Below are positions 5,536 to 12,531 of a DNA stretch of 20,193 nt, one piece after another (position 1 is the first letter of the stretch; every line of letters begins with the position of its first letter). This DNA is from a virus. The notes under the pieces were generated by a model. The model saw only the letters and a program-made list of their open reading frames with translations. It was not told the DNA's origin and ran no database searches. The DNA is taken from IMG/VR virus record IMGVR_UViG_3300043570_002639, positions 1-20,193 of that record. One strand, 5' to 3'. Position numbers and translations under genes: made by a program.

Positions 5536-6507
5536 ATGAAAAGCTTTATTGAATTTTTAATGGAAGAAGTGGTAGACTTTTATCATCGAACAGACCCAAC
5601 GAGTGCTTTAAATATTCAAAAAAATGGTGTTAGAGCTTCAGGATTAAGTGTTTTTTTAAATCCAAAACAAGCAGCTGATTATGAAGGAGCAAAATCTAAT
5701 GATTTTGTTCCTAAAGGATCACCAACAATAACAGGAAAAGTTTCGACTAGTCAAATGATACCTGATATGGAAATGCACCCAGGAGCATTTAATAAGGTGT
5801 ACGCAAACATATCTAAAATGGATAGACCGCCATCGTTAAGTAGGACTTCACAAACAGCAAGCGGAAATTTTCAATATAATATACCTGGAATAAGACGTAA
5901 CCCAGAAACAGGTAAAGTAGAGCCTGGTTACAGTATAGTATATTCTAGTGATGGTCAAACATATCGTAAAGCTCACGAGACAGACCTTAATGATTCACGC
6001 CAGCATCCATATATTGATACTCGTTCTCAAACTCTAGTTGGTCCAAATGAAACAAGAGTATTACCTGTAGATAAACCAATAAAAATTGGTGGTCCTACAA
6101 ATCAAGGTGAGCATGGTTTTAAAGAAGCAGGAGATCTAGATAAAATTACTTCTAAATCTGGTCCAGAATCAAAAAAGAAAATAACAAAAGAATTTTTACA
6201 ATCGCCAGCACCAAATAAAGCATTGAGAACTACAAGTAATGTACAAGATATAAAAATAGTTTCACCAGAATCTATTCCACATAAACCTGGACTTGCTGGA
6301 AAACTTGGAATTGCTGGAGCAGCTTTAGGACTAGCCACAGGAGCTAGTGCAGCGGATTTAGTGCATGGTCTAAATCCTTTAAGTGTTCTTGATGGTGGTT
6401 CTTTGGGTACAGATGATGTGTTAAAGAACGATGAAGATAAGGAATCTGATTATGATCCTGCTCGTTATTTAAAACCCAAACACTCTAGCCAGAATAATAC
6501 CAAGTAA
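5536..6507 (+). CDS. Putative internal virion protein with ADP-ribosyltransferase-like N-terminal domain
   Basis: This 323-residue protein begins MKSFIEFLMEE, matching the leader of the basic proteins upstream (possible cut after L8-M9-E10). Directly after it comes VDFYHRTDPTSALNIQKNG (residues 13-31) and SGLSVFLNPKQAADYEG (35-51). This order, YHxT, then a helix and Gly, then a short hydrophobic strand and A-x-x-Y, resembles the start of ADP-ribosyltransferase-type folds (H17 and F40 in the places of the His and Tyr/aromatic of the H-Y-E group). A third catalytic acid is not obvious; E78 and E80 are candidates. The middle is polar and probably disordered. Residues about 252-277 form an Ala/Gly-rich hydrophobic helix, and the end is acidic then basic. 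T4 packages the ADP-ribosyltransferase Alt in its head, so the combination is meaningful but inferred. Confidence 0.65.
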   Translation: MKSFIEFLMEEVVDFYHRTDPTSALNIQKNGVRASGLSVFLNPKQAADYEGAKSNDFVPKGSPTITGKVSTSQMIPDMEMHPGAFNKVYANISKMDRPPSLSRTSQTASGNFQYNIPGIRRNPETGKVEPGYSIVYSSDGQTYRKAHETDLNDSRQHPYIDTRSQTLVGPNETRVLPVDKPIKIGGPTNQGEHGFKEAGDLDKITSKSGPESKKKITKEFLQSPAPNKALRTTSNVQDIKIVSPESIPHKPGLAGKLGIAGAALGLATGASAADLVHGLNPLSVLDGGSLGTDDVLKNDEDKESDYDPARYLKPKHSSQNNTK

Positions 6508-6541
6508 AAAACTACAGGCTGCAACTAGACCTCGTTGAACC

Positions 6542-7306
6542 CTACTCATTGATCTTCTCCATTTGTCTGATCCAAGGAACGTACAGGTCTACTCGTGCAG
6601 CAATCTGATCCACCACAGAGTACTCCATAATCATAAGTGCAGATATTACTCCTGTAAGTTTGCCGCCGTCTTCAAATACTGCACCTCCAGAATCACCAAG
6701 CCAGATGTTTCCTTTGTGTGCAAGAAAACGAATATAGGTTGGTTGCTCCACAATGGTTCCGTAATACCAGAATGTGTGTTCATTACTAATTTTTTTAATT
6801 TTATGAGAGAAGCCAACTGTTGTTAATAGCTCTCCTCGCTTTAAATCTTGAGGATCTGTCTGTAACTCTGCAGGAGTTTCCAGACACGCCTCCTCTAAGA
6901 AAAGTAAACCGATATCATTTTTTCCGTAATTCTCTTCCGAGTAGTCTGGGTGCATTACAGATTTTTTAATTTTGTAGCACTGGTTATTTGTTCGGAAATA
7001 TTCTAATTCAGAATCTTTAATTACGTGTGCTGCAGTAACCACAACTTTAGGAGCAATCAATGTTCCACTACCAATGAACTGACTATTAGTGACTAATATT
7101 TCTCCAACACATTTATAGGTATCTACACAGTCCTCAGTTACTACTGTGAAACCTGGATAATTGTCTACCTCTAGAAAGTCATCAATCACAGTTGCTGGAC
7201 TAGGAAGATTGATTTTAGGTAGTACAGGCTTTGCTTCTTTGTGCTTCAAGAGGAGCACCACGAAGACTACTGCGAAACTTATTGCAGCAAGCCTGAGGTA
7301 TTTCAT
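6542..7306 (-). CDS. Membrane-anchored or exported S1 (chymotrypsin-fold) serine protease
   Basis: The 254-residue protein has a complete S1 triad: H94 in VVVTAAHVI, D131 in KNDIGLLFLE and S206 in GDSGGAVF. An N-terminal hydrophobic helix (about 6-20, LAAISFAVVFVVLLL) followed by KHKEAKP could be a signal anchor or uncleaved signal peptide, placing the protease outside the cytoplasm. C60, C66, C110 and C141 could form disulphides. The residue six before the catalytic Ser, which sets S1-pocket preference in this family, is N200 rather than the Asp of trypsin, so Lys/Arg specificity should not be assumed. It is a lone leftward gene between two rightward virion-type genes, with no clear ribosome site, which gives it the look of an independently acquired cargo gene. 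Its substrate is unknown. It is distinct from a prohead protease, which is not of this fold. Confidence 0.85.
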   Translation of the reverse strand: MKYLRLAAISFAVVFVVLLLKHKEAKPVLPKINLPSPATVIDDFLEVDNYPGFTVVTEDCVDTYKCVGEILVTNSQFIGSGTLIAPKVVVTAAHVIKDSELEYFRTNNQCYKIKKSVMHPDYSEENYGKNDIGLLFLEEACLETPAELQTDPQDLKRGELLTTVGFSHKIKKISNEHTFWYYGTIVEQPTYIRFLAHKGNIWLGDSGGAVFEDGGKLTGVISALMIMEYSVVDQIAARVDLYVPWIRQMEKINE

Positions 7307-7340
7307 ACATTAGTATGTATACAGGTAAAGTTAAAAAAGC

Positions 7341-7348
7341 CTAAATAA
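7341..7348 (+). promoter_or_regulatory. T4-late-type promoter box CTAAATAA
   Basis: In the 63-base divergent gap between the protease and the next rightward gene, 22 bases separate TAAATA from the ATG at 7370, and the Shine-Dalgarno AAGGA (7358-7362) lies between. I could not find a convincing promoter for the leftward protease in the same gap. Confidence 0.45.
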
Positions 7349-7369
7349 AGTAGAAAAAAGGAACCCTTT

Positions 7370-8647
7370 ATGCAAAAACCAGTAAACAGTGAAATTGATT
7401 TGATCAGAGCGATTTATACCAGAAGTAACGATTTATTGCTAGAGGCTAAGGCTAAGAAGTTGACTCCTAAAGAACCTGATTTGTATAGTGGAGTTGCTGC
7501 GCCTGTTGCGCCTGTGGTTGCTGCGCCTGCGCCTGCTGTTGCATCTAAGACTACCAAAAGTAAGTCTAAATCTACAGCTAAAGCCAAACCTGCAGTTTCT
7601 GAGCCAATGACAGACACAACTACTGAGAGAGTAAATATCGATCCTATGACTAAAAAACAAGGAAATGCCGTATTTGCCAAACCAAAGGCATCAGTTTCTC
7701 CTGCTATCTCCTCAATTCCGATGAGTTCAACTATTTCTACTACTTCAACAAAATATGGCGATTCAAATGTGGCAACACCAGGGTCTTCAAATCCTAAAGA
7801 TTTGAATAAAGATGGATCTGTTACTCCAACAGAAATGAAAGTAGTGCCATCACAAGCTTATATGATTGGTCAAGGATTAGGTTTACTTGGTCGCACAGTA
7901 AAAAATGCTGTTAATAGTCCAAAGGTAATATCTGGTGTTCTTGGTGCTGGCATATTAGCTGCAGGTATTTTGGGCAGAAATATTGGCATGAATCAGCAAA
8001 TGCCAGCTAATAAATCAGTTACTCCAATTACTGCACAATCGGATACACCGCCTACTAGTTCATCCTTTGAAGCTCCACCAGATCCAGGACAACGTAAATG
8101 GACTCCGTATAATTATTTCACAGATCCAAAAAGAGTTGCTCCTATTAACGAACAACAAGAAATTACTGAATATTATCGCCAAGTATTGGCACAGAAATTA
8201 ATGGAACAAGAACACTGGGGTATGGATAAAGTTAATCGTGCAATACAAGCAGGCGAGATTGATCCTACCTCATATGCTTCAGGCAGAAAAGGCATGGAAC
8301 ATATGTATTCGGCACTTGAAGGCGGAACCATAAGTGCACCCGAAGGCAAAGAGAAAGGTGGCGGTCAAAGAAAAGATGTAACTCTTGATACCACAGCAAA
8401 AATTAATGTACCTGCTGGTCAAAAAATATTTCCAAATAGTCGTTCAGCACAAGCAAGTCTTCACATGATTATGAGAAGTATGGGAAATATTCATAGTTCA
8501 CAACCTTCAGTTGGTGGTGAAAAATTCCATCCTGCTCTTGCAGGAACAGTTCCTCATGACCCAAACACTCATGGTGCTCTGAATCAATTGGATCCGTCAA
8601 CAATTGCTCATACTCAAAATCTCAAAAAAACTTGGAAAGAACAATAA
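7370..8647 (+). CDS. Large low-complexity virion-type protein with an EF-hand-like loop
   Basis: I do not recognise the 425-residue protein as a whole. Its N-terminal helix ends NDLLLEAKAKK (L23-L24-E25 then A26, a possible prohead-protease site but far from the usual position). Residues 42-75 are an Ala/Pro- then Lys/Ser-rich linker. D144 to E155 (DLNKDGSVTPTE) fits the 12-residue calcium-binding EF-hand/dockerin loop, with ligands at 1, 3, 5 and 12. A Gly/Ala-rich hydrophobic segment (about 187-202, ISGVLGAGILAAGILG) may insert in a membrane. The C-terminal 170 residues are polar and helical, then His/Ser/Pro-rich. The architecture (linkers, one membrane-like segment, no enzyme core) would suit an ejected or internal virion protein. 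Its stop is one base from the convergent NrdJ stop. Confidence 0.65.
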   Translation: MQKPVNSEIDLIRAIYTRSNDLLLEAKAKKLTPKEPDLYSGVAAPVAPVVAAPAPAVASKTTKSKSKSTAKAKPAVSEPMTDTTTERVNIDPMTKKQGNAVFAKPKASVSPAISSIPMSSTISTTSTKYGDSNVATPGSSNPKDLNKDGSVTPTEMKVVPSQAYMIGQGLGLLGRTVKNAVNSPKVISGVLGAGILAAGILGRNIGMNQQMPANKSVTPITAQSDTPPTSSSFEAPPDPGQRKWTPYNYFTDPKRVAPINEQQEITEYYRQVLAQKLMEQEHWGMDKVNRAIQAGEIDPTSYASGRKGMEHMYSALEGGTISAPEGKEKGGGQRKDVTLDTTAKINVPAGQKIFPNSRSAQASLHMIMRSMGNIHSSQPSVGGEKFHPALAGTVPHDPNTHGALNQLDPSTIAHTQNLKKTWKEQ

Positions 8648-8648
8648 T

Positions 8649-10571
8649 TTAATTAGTTAGATCAACTAGTTCACACTTATCGCCAGTACACGCAAATGTC
8701 TGTGTACCCGTAGTCGTGTCTACCTTTTCATAGTTCTTGAGTTCTGACCAGTCCACATTGGTAGGAATCTTTAGCAGCAAAGCTTCGTATTCTTCCTTGG
8801 TACAGTCTTGGTATGGTGCCTGACGATACGAATGGTCGCTGTGTGGCAAGAAACTAATACCACTAACTTCATCGAAGTGCTTATATACCCAGGCACCAAC
8901 TTCCATCCACTCTTCTTCACGAACCGTTACTGTGATAGACGGCTTGTGTTCACACCAATACTTTTGATACGTCAACCACAACTCTAGATGATCCAGAGCA
9001 GACATATCATTGCGTGTCACTGATCCTACCGCTTTCATGGGAAACGAAAATACCATAACATGATCAGGCTTGGTTACGTCAGGCTCTGCAGGAAAACCCT
9101 TATCCGTCATCATCTGGCATAGAGGATCCTTGCGATCTGCACGAACAGTACGAACATAATATTCGTTGTGACGAGCATGAATACCGCTGGCTGCGTCAAC
9201 AAGTTGTGACACTGTTCCACTTGGCTTCACGCAGGTAATAGCAGCCGCTGCATTAATACCTAACTTCTTTGCCCATTCCGCATTTGTTGTTATTGCAACC
9301 TTCTTAAGGTCGGTAAGCAATGAGGCAATATCATCCTGAGATTCGCCACGCATAATATGATTATCTAAAATACCTGTAAGGGATACTCCCAACAGGGCTT
9401 CTTCTTCACAATTTTTTGTAAATTCGCTAGACAGATATGGGAAGTGTGTCAGGGACGCTTGCCATGTACCAAGAATAGCGGCAAGACGACACTTGCGTGT
9501 CAAAGACTCAATAGTGTCGTCTGCACGAACAACCACCTCTGTAAGATTACAGAATTGTCGGTCACGAAGAATGATTTCACTGCATGGATTTGTTCCAAAC
9601 TCGTAACTGGCATCACGACGATCTCCTAATCCCTCTGTTTGCTTCTGGGCAGCGGCACGATTGAAAATACCTCGCTCACCACTCTTGCTCTTGTACAGGG
9701 AAACCCATTCCTCCATGAAGGTACCAATCTCTGGTCGTTCATTATACACTACGCTATTATTCGCAAGTGCCCGTTGTGGGTTGGCTTCCCACCATGCTCC
9801 AGTTTTTGCATCACGCATACGTTCATCGGTGAGGTTTGATAAACTGATAAGAGCAGATCGACGCACTCCTCCCACCACCACAACCTCCGCAACCTTACAG
9901 ACAATATCATGGCATTCGATACTTGTGAGTTTGCGTCCAGCGGCACGTTTAAAAGTATCCACAGTGAACCTAAAGAGATCAACCAATGGTTGAGGTCCAC
10001 TGGCTCTACCTCCGAAAGTTTTAAGCCTTGCCCCATGAGCCCGTACCTTAGAGACATCCCATTTTGGAACTTGACCTCCAATAAGTAGGGACACCAATTC
10101 CTTGTAAGCCTTAGCCCAACCAGCCTTTGAATCCTGTACAATAATTGTAGTGTCCGAATCAGTAAACTGCTCTGCAATTGTTGGTAATTTTTCAACGTAT
10201 TGCCTTTCTACGGAGAATCCAACTCCTGTGCCACACATTAAAATATATAAAATTTCATCAAATGCTCGTACTCGATTAACAGCCACATACGAACAGTTGT
10301 ATCCTGCCGTATGGTCTCGCTCTAGTGCTTCTCCTGCAGTCATCAGGGAGCGCATGGAAGGCATGATCTCTAGATTAAGAATTGCTTGGCGTAACTCTTC
10401 TCTTGTTGCCTTGTCCAACTTACATTTAGTGTTTTCCTTGAGATGACCGTCAAAGAAATGGAAGTAACGATTAACGGTTTCTTCCCAGCTCTCACGACGA
10501 TTCTCCTCTTCTAGCCAGCGGCTGTAACGAGAAAGGTGAATGAATTGTTGAAATTGTGTTGGTAAATGCAT
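8649..10571 (-). CDS. nrdJ: Adenosylcobalamin-dependent (class II) ribonucleotide reductase
   Basis: The 640-residue enzyme reduces ribonucleotides to deoxyribonucleotides using a B12-derived radical, and should supply dNTPs for phage replication. Expected residues are present: the redox pair C93 (YNCSYV) and C341 (QFCNLTEV); the thiyl-radical site NPCSEI with N328, C330 and E332, with C330 and C341 spaced 11 apart as in the Lactobacillus leichmannii enzyme; CGTGVGFS (113-120); PSGTVSQLVDAASGIH; and the C-terminal shuttle pair C628 and C633 in ACTGDKCE. It is about 100 residues shorter than the monomeric L. leichmannii reductase (about 739) but has both ends, so it looks like a compact form rather than a fragment. 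Ribosome site AAAAGGAAA precedes the ATG. It is the last gene of the leftward operon, 25 bases after thyX. The host or environment must provide B12. Confidence 0.93.
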   Translation of the reverse strand: MHLPTQFQQFIHLSRYSRWLEEENRRESWEETVNRYFHFFDGHLKENTKCKLDKATREELRQAILNLEIMPSMRSLMTAGEALERDHTAGYNCSYVAVNRVRAFDEILYILMCGTGVGFSVERQYVEKLPTIAEQFTDSDTTIIVQDSKAGWAKAYKELVSLLIGGQVPKWDVSKVRAHGARLKTFGGRASGPQPLVDLFRFTVDTFKRAAGRKLTSIECHDIVCKVAEVVVVGGVRRSALISLSNLTDERMRDAKTGAWWEANPQRALANNSVVYNERPEIGTFMEEWVSLYKSKSGERGIFNRAAAQKQTEGLGDRRDASYEFGTNPCSEIILRDRQFCNLTEVVVRADDTIESLTRKCRLAAILGTWQASLTHFPYLSSEFTKNCEEEALLGVSLTGILDNHIMRGESQDDIASLLTDLKKVAITTNAEWAKKLGINAAAAITCVKPSGTVSQLVDAASGIHARHNEYYVRTVRADRKDPLCQMMTDKGFPAEPDVTKPDHVMVFSFPMKAVGSVTRNDMSALDHLELWLTYQKYWCEHKPSITVTVREEEWMEVGAWVYKHFDEVSGISFLPHSDHSYRQAPYQDCTKEEYEALLLKIPTNVDWSELKNYEKVDTTTGTQTFACTGDKCELVDLTN

Positions 10572-10596
10572 GATAAGTTTCCTTTTAATTTATAAA

Positions 10597-10604
10597 TTAT
10601 TTAG
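10597..10604 (-). promoter_or_regulatory. Possible late-type promoter box CTAAATAA before nrdJ
   Basis: On the minus strand CTAAATAA covers the end of thyX and its stop codon, and a second TATAAAT (10588-10594) follows. The nrdJ ribosome site (10578-10585) and ATG come 25 bases later. Part of the match is forced by the codons for the last residues of ThyX (ACT AAA TAA), so this could be chance. Confidence 0.3.
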
Positions 10605-11280
10605 TAAGAACATTCCAAGAGTTAGTAAACAATGGTTCAATTATTTCTCCAATAGCAGAAGCGTATTGTTGAACTTCCCATTGTGCGTGAGCATCTGATC
10701 GTTGTTTAAATATACGAGCAAATGCAGAGAGTGATCCAGTCCACCACCATTCAGTATACGTACTTTGTGGAAGTATGGCACGTGCTTGTTCTGGTGCCAC
10801 TCCATTCTGTAACAAATACTTGTAAGTTTCTATTGCCTTTTCAATTATACCTTCACTAATCTGATCCAATTCAATAGCCAATGCTGGATCAACAAAGTCA
10901 TAACTTCCTTGCTTTGCACCATTGATTGGAGCATTTCTCCAAACAGGAGTATAGAATTCTGGAGTGTCAGTGACATATCGTCGTGACATCTCATTCTCCA
11001 CCATTCCCACTTTGTGCTTGAACAATTGTGTTCTTACAAAGATAGGTGCCTTGACTCTTAGTGTGATTTGAGGATGTGCGAATGGTGTCCAGTGCTGATG
11101 CTTTGCCAGATAATTAATTAGTTTTATATCTTTATCGGCAAGAGTGTCTTCATCAACCGACCAGTCACTTTCTTTATTGAATGATACACGAGCAGCATTG
11201 ACCACAGTCAAGTCACTCCCCATATGCTCTACATACTCAACGTGTCCATAGTCTAAAATATTAATCTTCGTCTTCTTCAT
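10597..11280 (-). CDS. thyX: Flavin-dependent thymidylate synthase ThyX
   Basis: ThyX methylates dUMP to dTMP using FAD, NADPH and methylene-tetrahydrofolate. From the ATG at 11278-11280 the protein is 227 residues. The family motif RHRx7S appears as K88-H89-K90 ... S99 (FKHKVGMVENEMSRRYV): Arg is replaced by Lys at both positions and one extra residue precedes the Ser, a variant form I know from T4-like phages. Further conserved parts are AARVSFNK (29-36), HWTPFAHPQITLRVKAPIF (63-81), RAILPQSTYTEWWWTGSL and the FKQR-x-DAHAQWEVQ end. I prefer the start at 11280 over the longer frame from 11322, because GAGG stands nine bases upstream and the extra 14 residues are a Lys/Arg-rich readthrough of the upstream gene's acidic tail. 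It overlaps that gene by 20 bases. Confidence 0.92.
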   Translation of the reverse strand: MKKTKINILDYGHVEYVEHMGSDLTVVNAARVSFNKESDWSVDEDTLADKDIKLINYLAKHQHWTPFAHPQITLRVKAPIFVRTQLFKHKVGMVENEMSRRYVTDTPEFYTPVWRNAPINGAKQGSYDFVDPALAIELDQISEGIIEKAIETYKYLLQNGVAPEQARAILPQSTYTEWWWTGSLSAFARIFKQRSDAHAQWEVQQYASAIGEIIEPLFTNSWNVLTK

Positions 11281-11503
11281 TTTCCTCATCCTCAAAATCT
11301 TCTTCGTTCTCTTCTTCAACATCCTCTAGGTCATCTATGTCTTCAAGATCAATCTCGAAATTTGTTACATCAACTCCTGTGTGATCTTTGGCATACGAAT
11401 GAGCCTTTTCAAACAATTTCGGATCTGTTTCCTTTACGTATTCTATTAAAAGAAAACAAAAAATTAAAATCATATTTTCTGATTCAAAATCTATTTTTCT
11501 CAT
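11261..11503 (-). CDS. Small protein with extremely acidic C-terminal tail
   Basis: The 80-residue product has a short hydrophobic stretch (about 11-20, MILIFCFLLI), a Lys-containing middle, and a tail in which 22 of the last 30 residues are Asp or Glu. No family recognised. Its ATG overlaps the primase stop (ATGA at 11500-11503) and its end overlaps thyX, so it is translated inside the replication operon. Acidic tails in this setting occur on single-stranded-DNA-binding proteins, where they dock partners, and on DNA mimics; the part before the tail is too short for an OB-fold SSB. A second possible start is M11, which would leave a hydrophobic N-terminus. Role unknown. Confidence 0.6.
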   Translation of the reverse strand: MRKIDFESENMILIFCFLLIEYVKETDPKLFEKAHSYAKDHTGVDVTNFEIDLEDIDDLEDVEEENEEDFEDEENEEDED

Positions 11504-12531
11504 ATCTTTTTCCAGTTATTGAATTTGATTTTGCCAGACAGACCAGACACGGTATTTTCTTTAATCGTTTTTATTAATTCTTTTTCCGTCATACCAGCCA
11601 TGATCATGTCGTTCAGATCCTTATGCTTGATGTGGTCGGGCCAAACACAAACCTTCTTGTCTTGATCTAATAGTTTTCCTATTGTTAGCACTACTGCCTC
11701 GTTCCTTGGTTCATTATCTATAAGGTATACAAGAGATCTAGATTTCAAATGACTGGGAACATTTAAGGCATCACTAAGACCAATCATGGCAACACAATTA
11801 GGAATGAATAGAGAATCTAGTGGACCTTCTACCACATAGACGGTTCCAGTATCTACACGATCCAGACCAAACCATCCCTTGTGCTCTTGACCTTCGGTCT
11901 TAATGGTAATGTACCTAGCAGTCTTGCGAGCATTACGATCACCAGTAATACTAAGGGCTCTTCCTTGTGCTCCAACCAATTCACCCTTTTCATTCACGAT
12001 AGGAATGACTAGACGAGAACTCTGCTCTAGTGCCTCTGCAGATTCCGAGTTAATTGTTCTTGCCCAAGTTCCAAAGTCTTCTGCATAGTACAGATACTTC
12101 CATGCGGTTCTAGGAATCTTTCTAAGTTCCACAAAGGTTCTGCACGGATGATTTGGTGGAAGTTCTGATACTGGAGGCAACTCTATCGTATACTTTTTCT
12201 TTATTTTTTTAATAGCCACTACTGGTTCTGTTTTCTTTTTTGTCTTTAGTCCGTCTCCATCCTTCCAGACTTCTAAAGAATACTCCTTACACAAAGAAGG
12301 AGAAACTTTCTCTAGAAAGCCGTACAAGTTACACGAAACTCCGCAGTTGTGGCACTTGTAGAAGTATTTATTCTTGTTAACAAAGAAGAATCCTCTAGTT
12401 TTGTTTTTATTTTTGGAGGAGTCTCCGCAGATAGGACAACGACAAGAAGCAAGAGTATCTTTCTTCCAGGCGAACTTTTCCAGGCTTGCTCCTACAAAAT
12501 TAACAAACTTTTTGTCGATGTACATACTCAT
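11500..12531 (-). CDS. 61: DnaG-type primase (T4 gp61-like)
   Basis: Primase makes the RNA primers for lagging-strand synthesis and works with the helicase encoded just upstream. Numbered from the ATG at 12540, the protein has a zinc-binding region with C33/C35, C38, C63 and C66 (CRCPICGDSS and YKCHNCG), then a Lys-rich linker. A TOPRIM domain follows, with E238 in VYVVEGPLDS, D242, and D275 in LVYLIDNE, then HKDLNDMI near the end. Three in-frame ATGs are possible (12540, 12531, 12525). I choose 12531: it forms an ATGA overlap with the helicase stop, has AGGA eight bases upstream, and starts MSMYIDKK as related phage primases tend to. From there the protein is 343 residues. Confidence 0.88.
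   Translation of the reverse strand: MSMYIDKKFVNFVGASLEKFAWKKDTLASCRCPICGDSSKNKNKTRGFFFVNKNKYFYKCHNCGVSCNLYGFLEKVSPSLCKEYSLEVWKDGDGLKTKKKTEPVVAIKKIKKKYTIELPPVSELPPNHPCRTFVELRKIPRTAWKYLYYAEDFGTWARTINSESAEALEQSSRLVIPIVNEKGELVGAQGRALSITGDRNARKTARYITIKTEGQEHKGWFGLDRVDTGTVYVVEGPLDSLFIPNCVAMIGLSDALNVPSHLKSRSLVYLIDNEPRNEAVVLTIGKLLDQDKKVCVWPDHIKHKDLNDMIMAGMTEKELIKTIKENTVSGLSGKIKFNNWKKI

Noticed and set aside
7304-7317. Inverted repeat CATAC/GTATG covering the protease start codon
   Set aside because: Only five base pairs; could be chance, and no partner site or homologous arrangement is visible in the window.
8654-8668. Small hairpin TAGTT/AACTA at the convergent ends of two genes
   Set aside because: Only five base pairs, AT-rich, no T-run; not a convincing terminator.
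8686-8707. Inverted repeat GTACAC/GTGTAC in the 3' end of nrdJ
   Set aside because: Six-bp stem, ten-base loop, no T-run, and explained by codons of the C-terminal region of NrdJ.
11281-11322. Longer ThyX start at 11322
   Set aside because: Adds 14 basic residues read out of frame from the acidic-tail gene and lacks the ribosome site spacing that the ATG at 11280 has.
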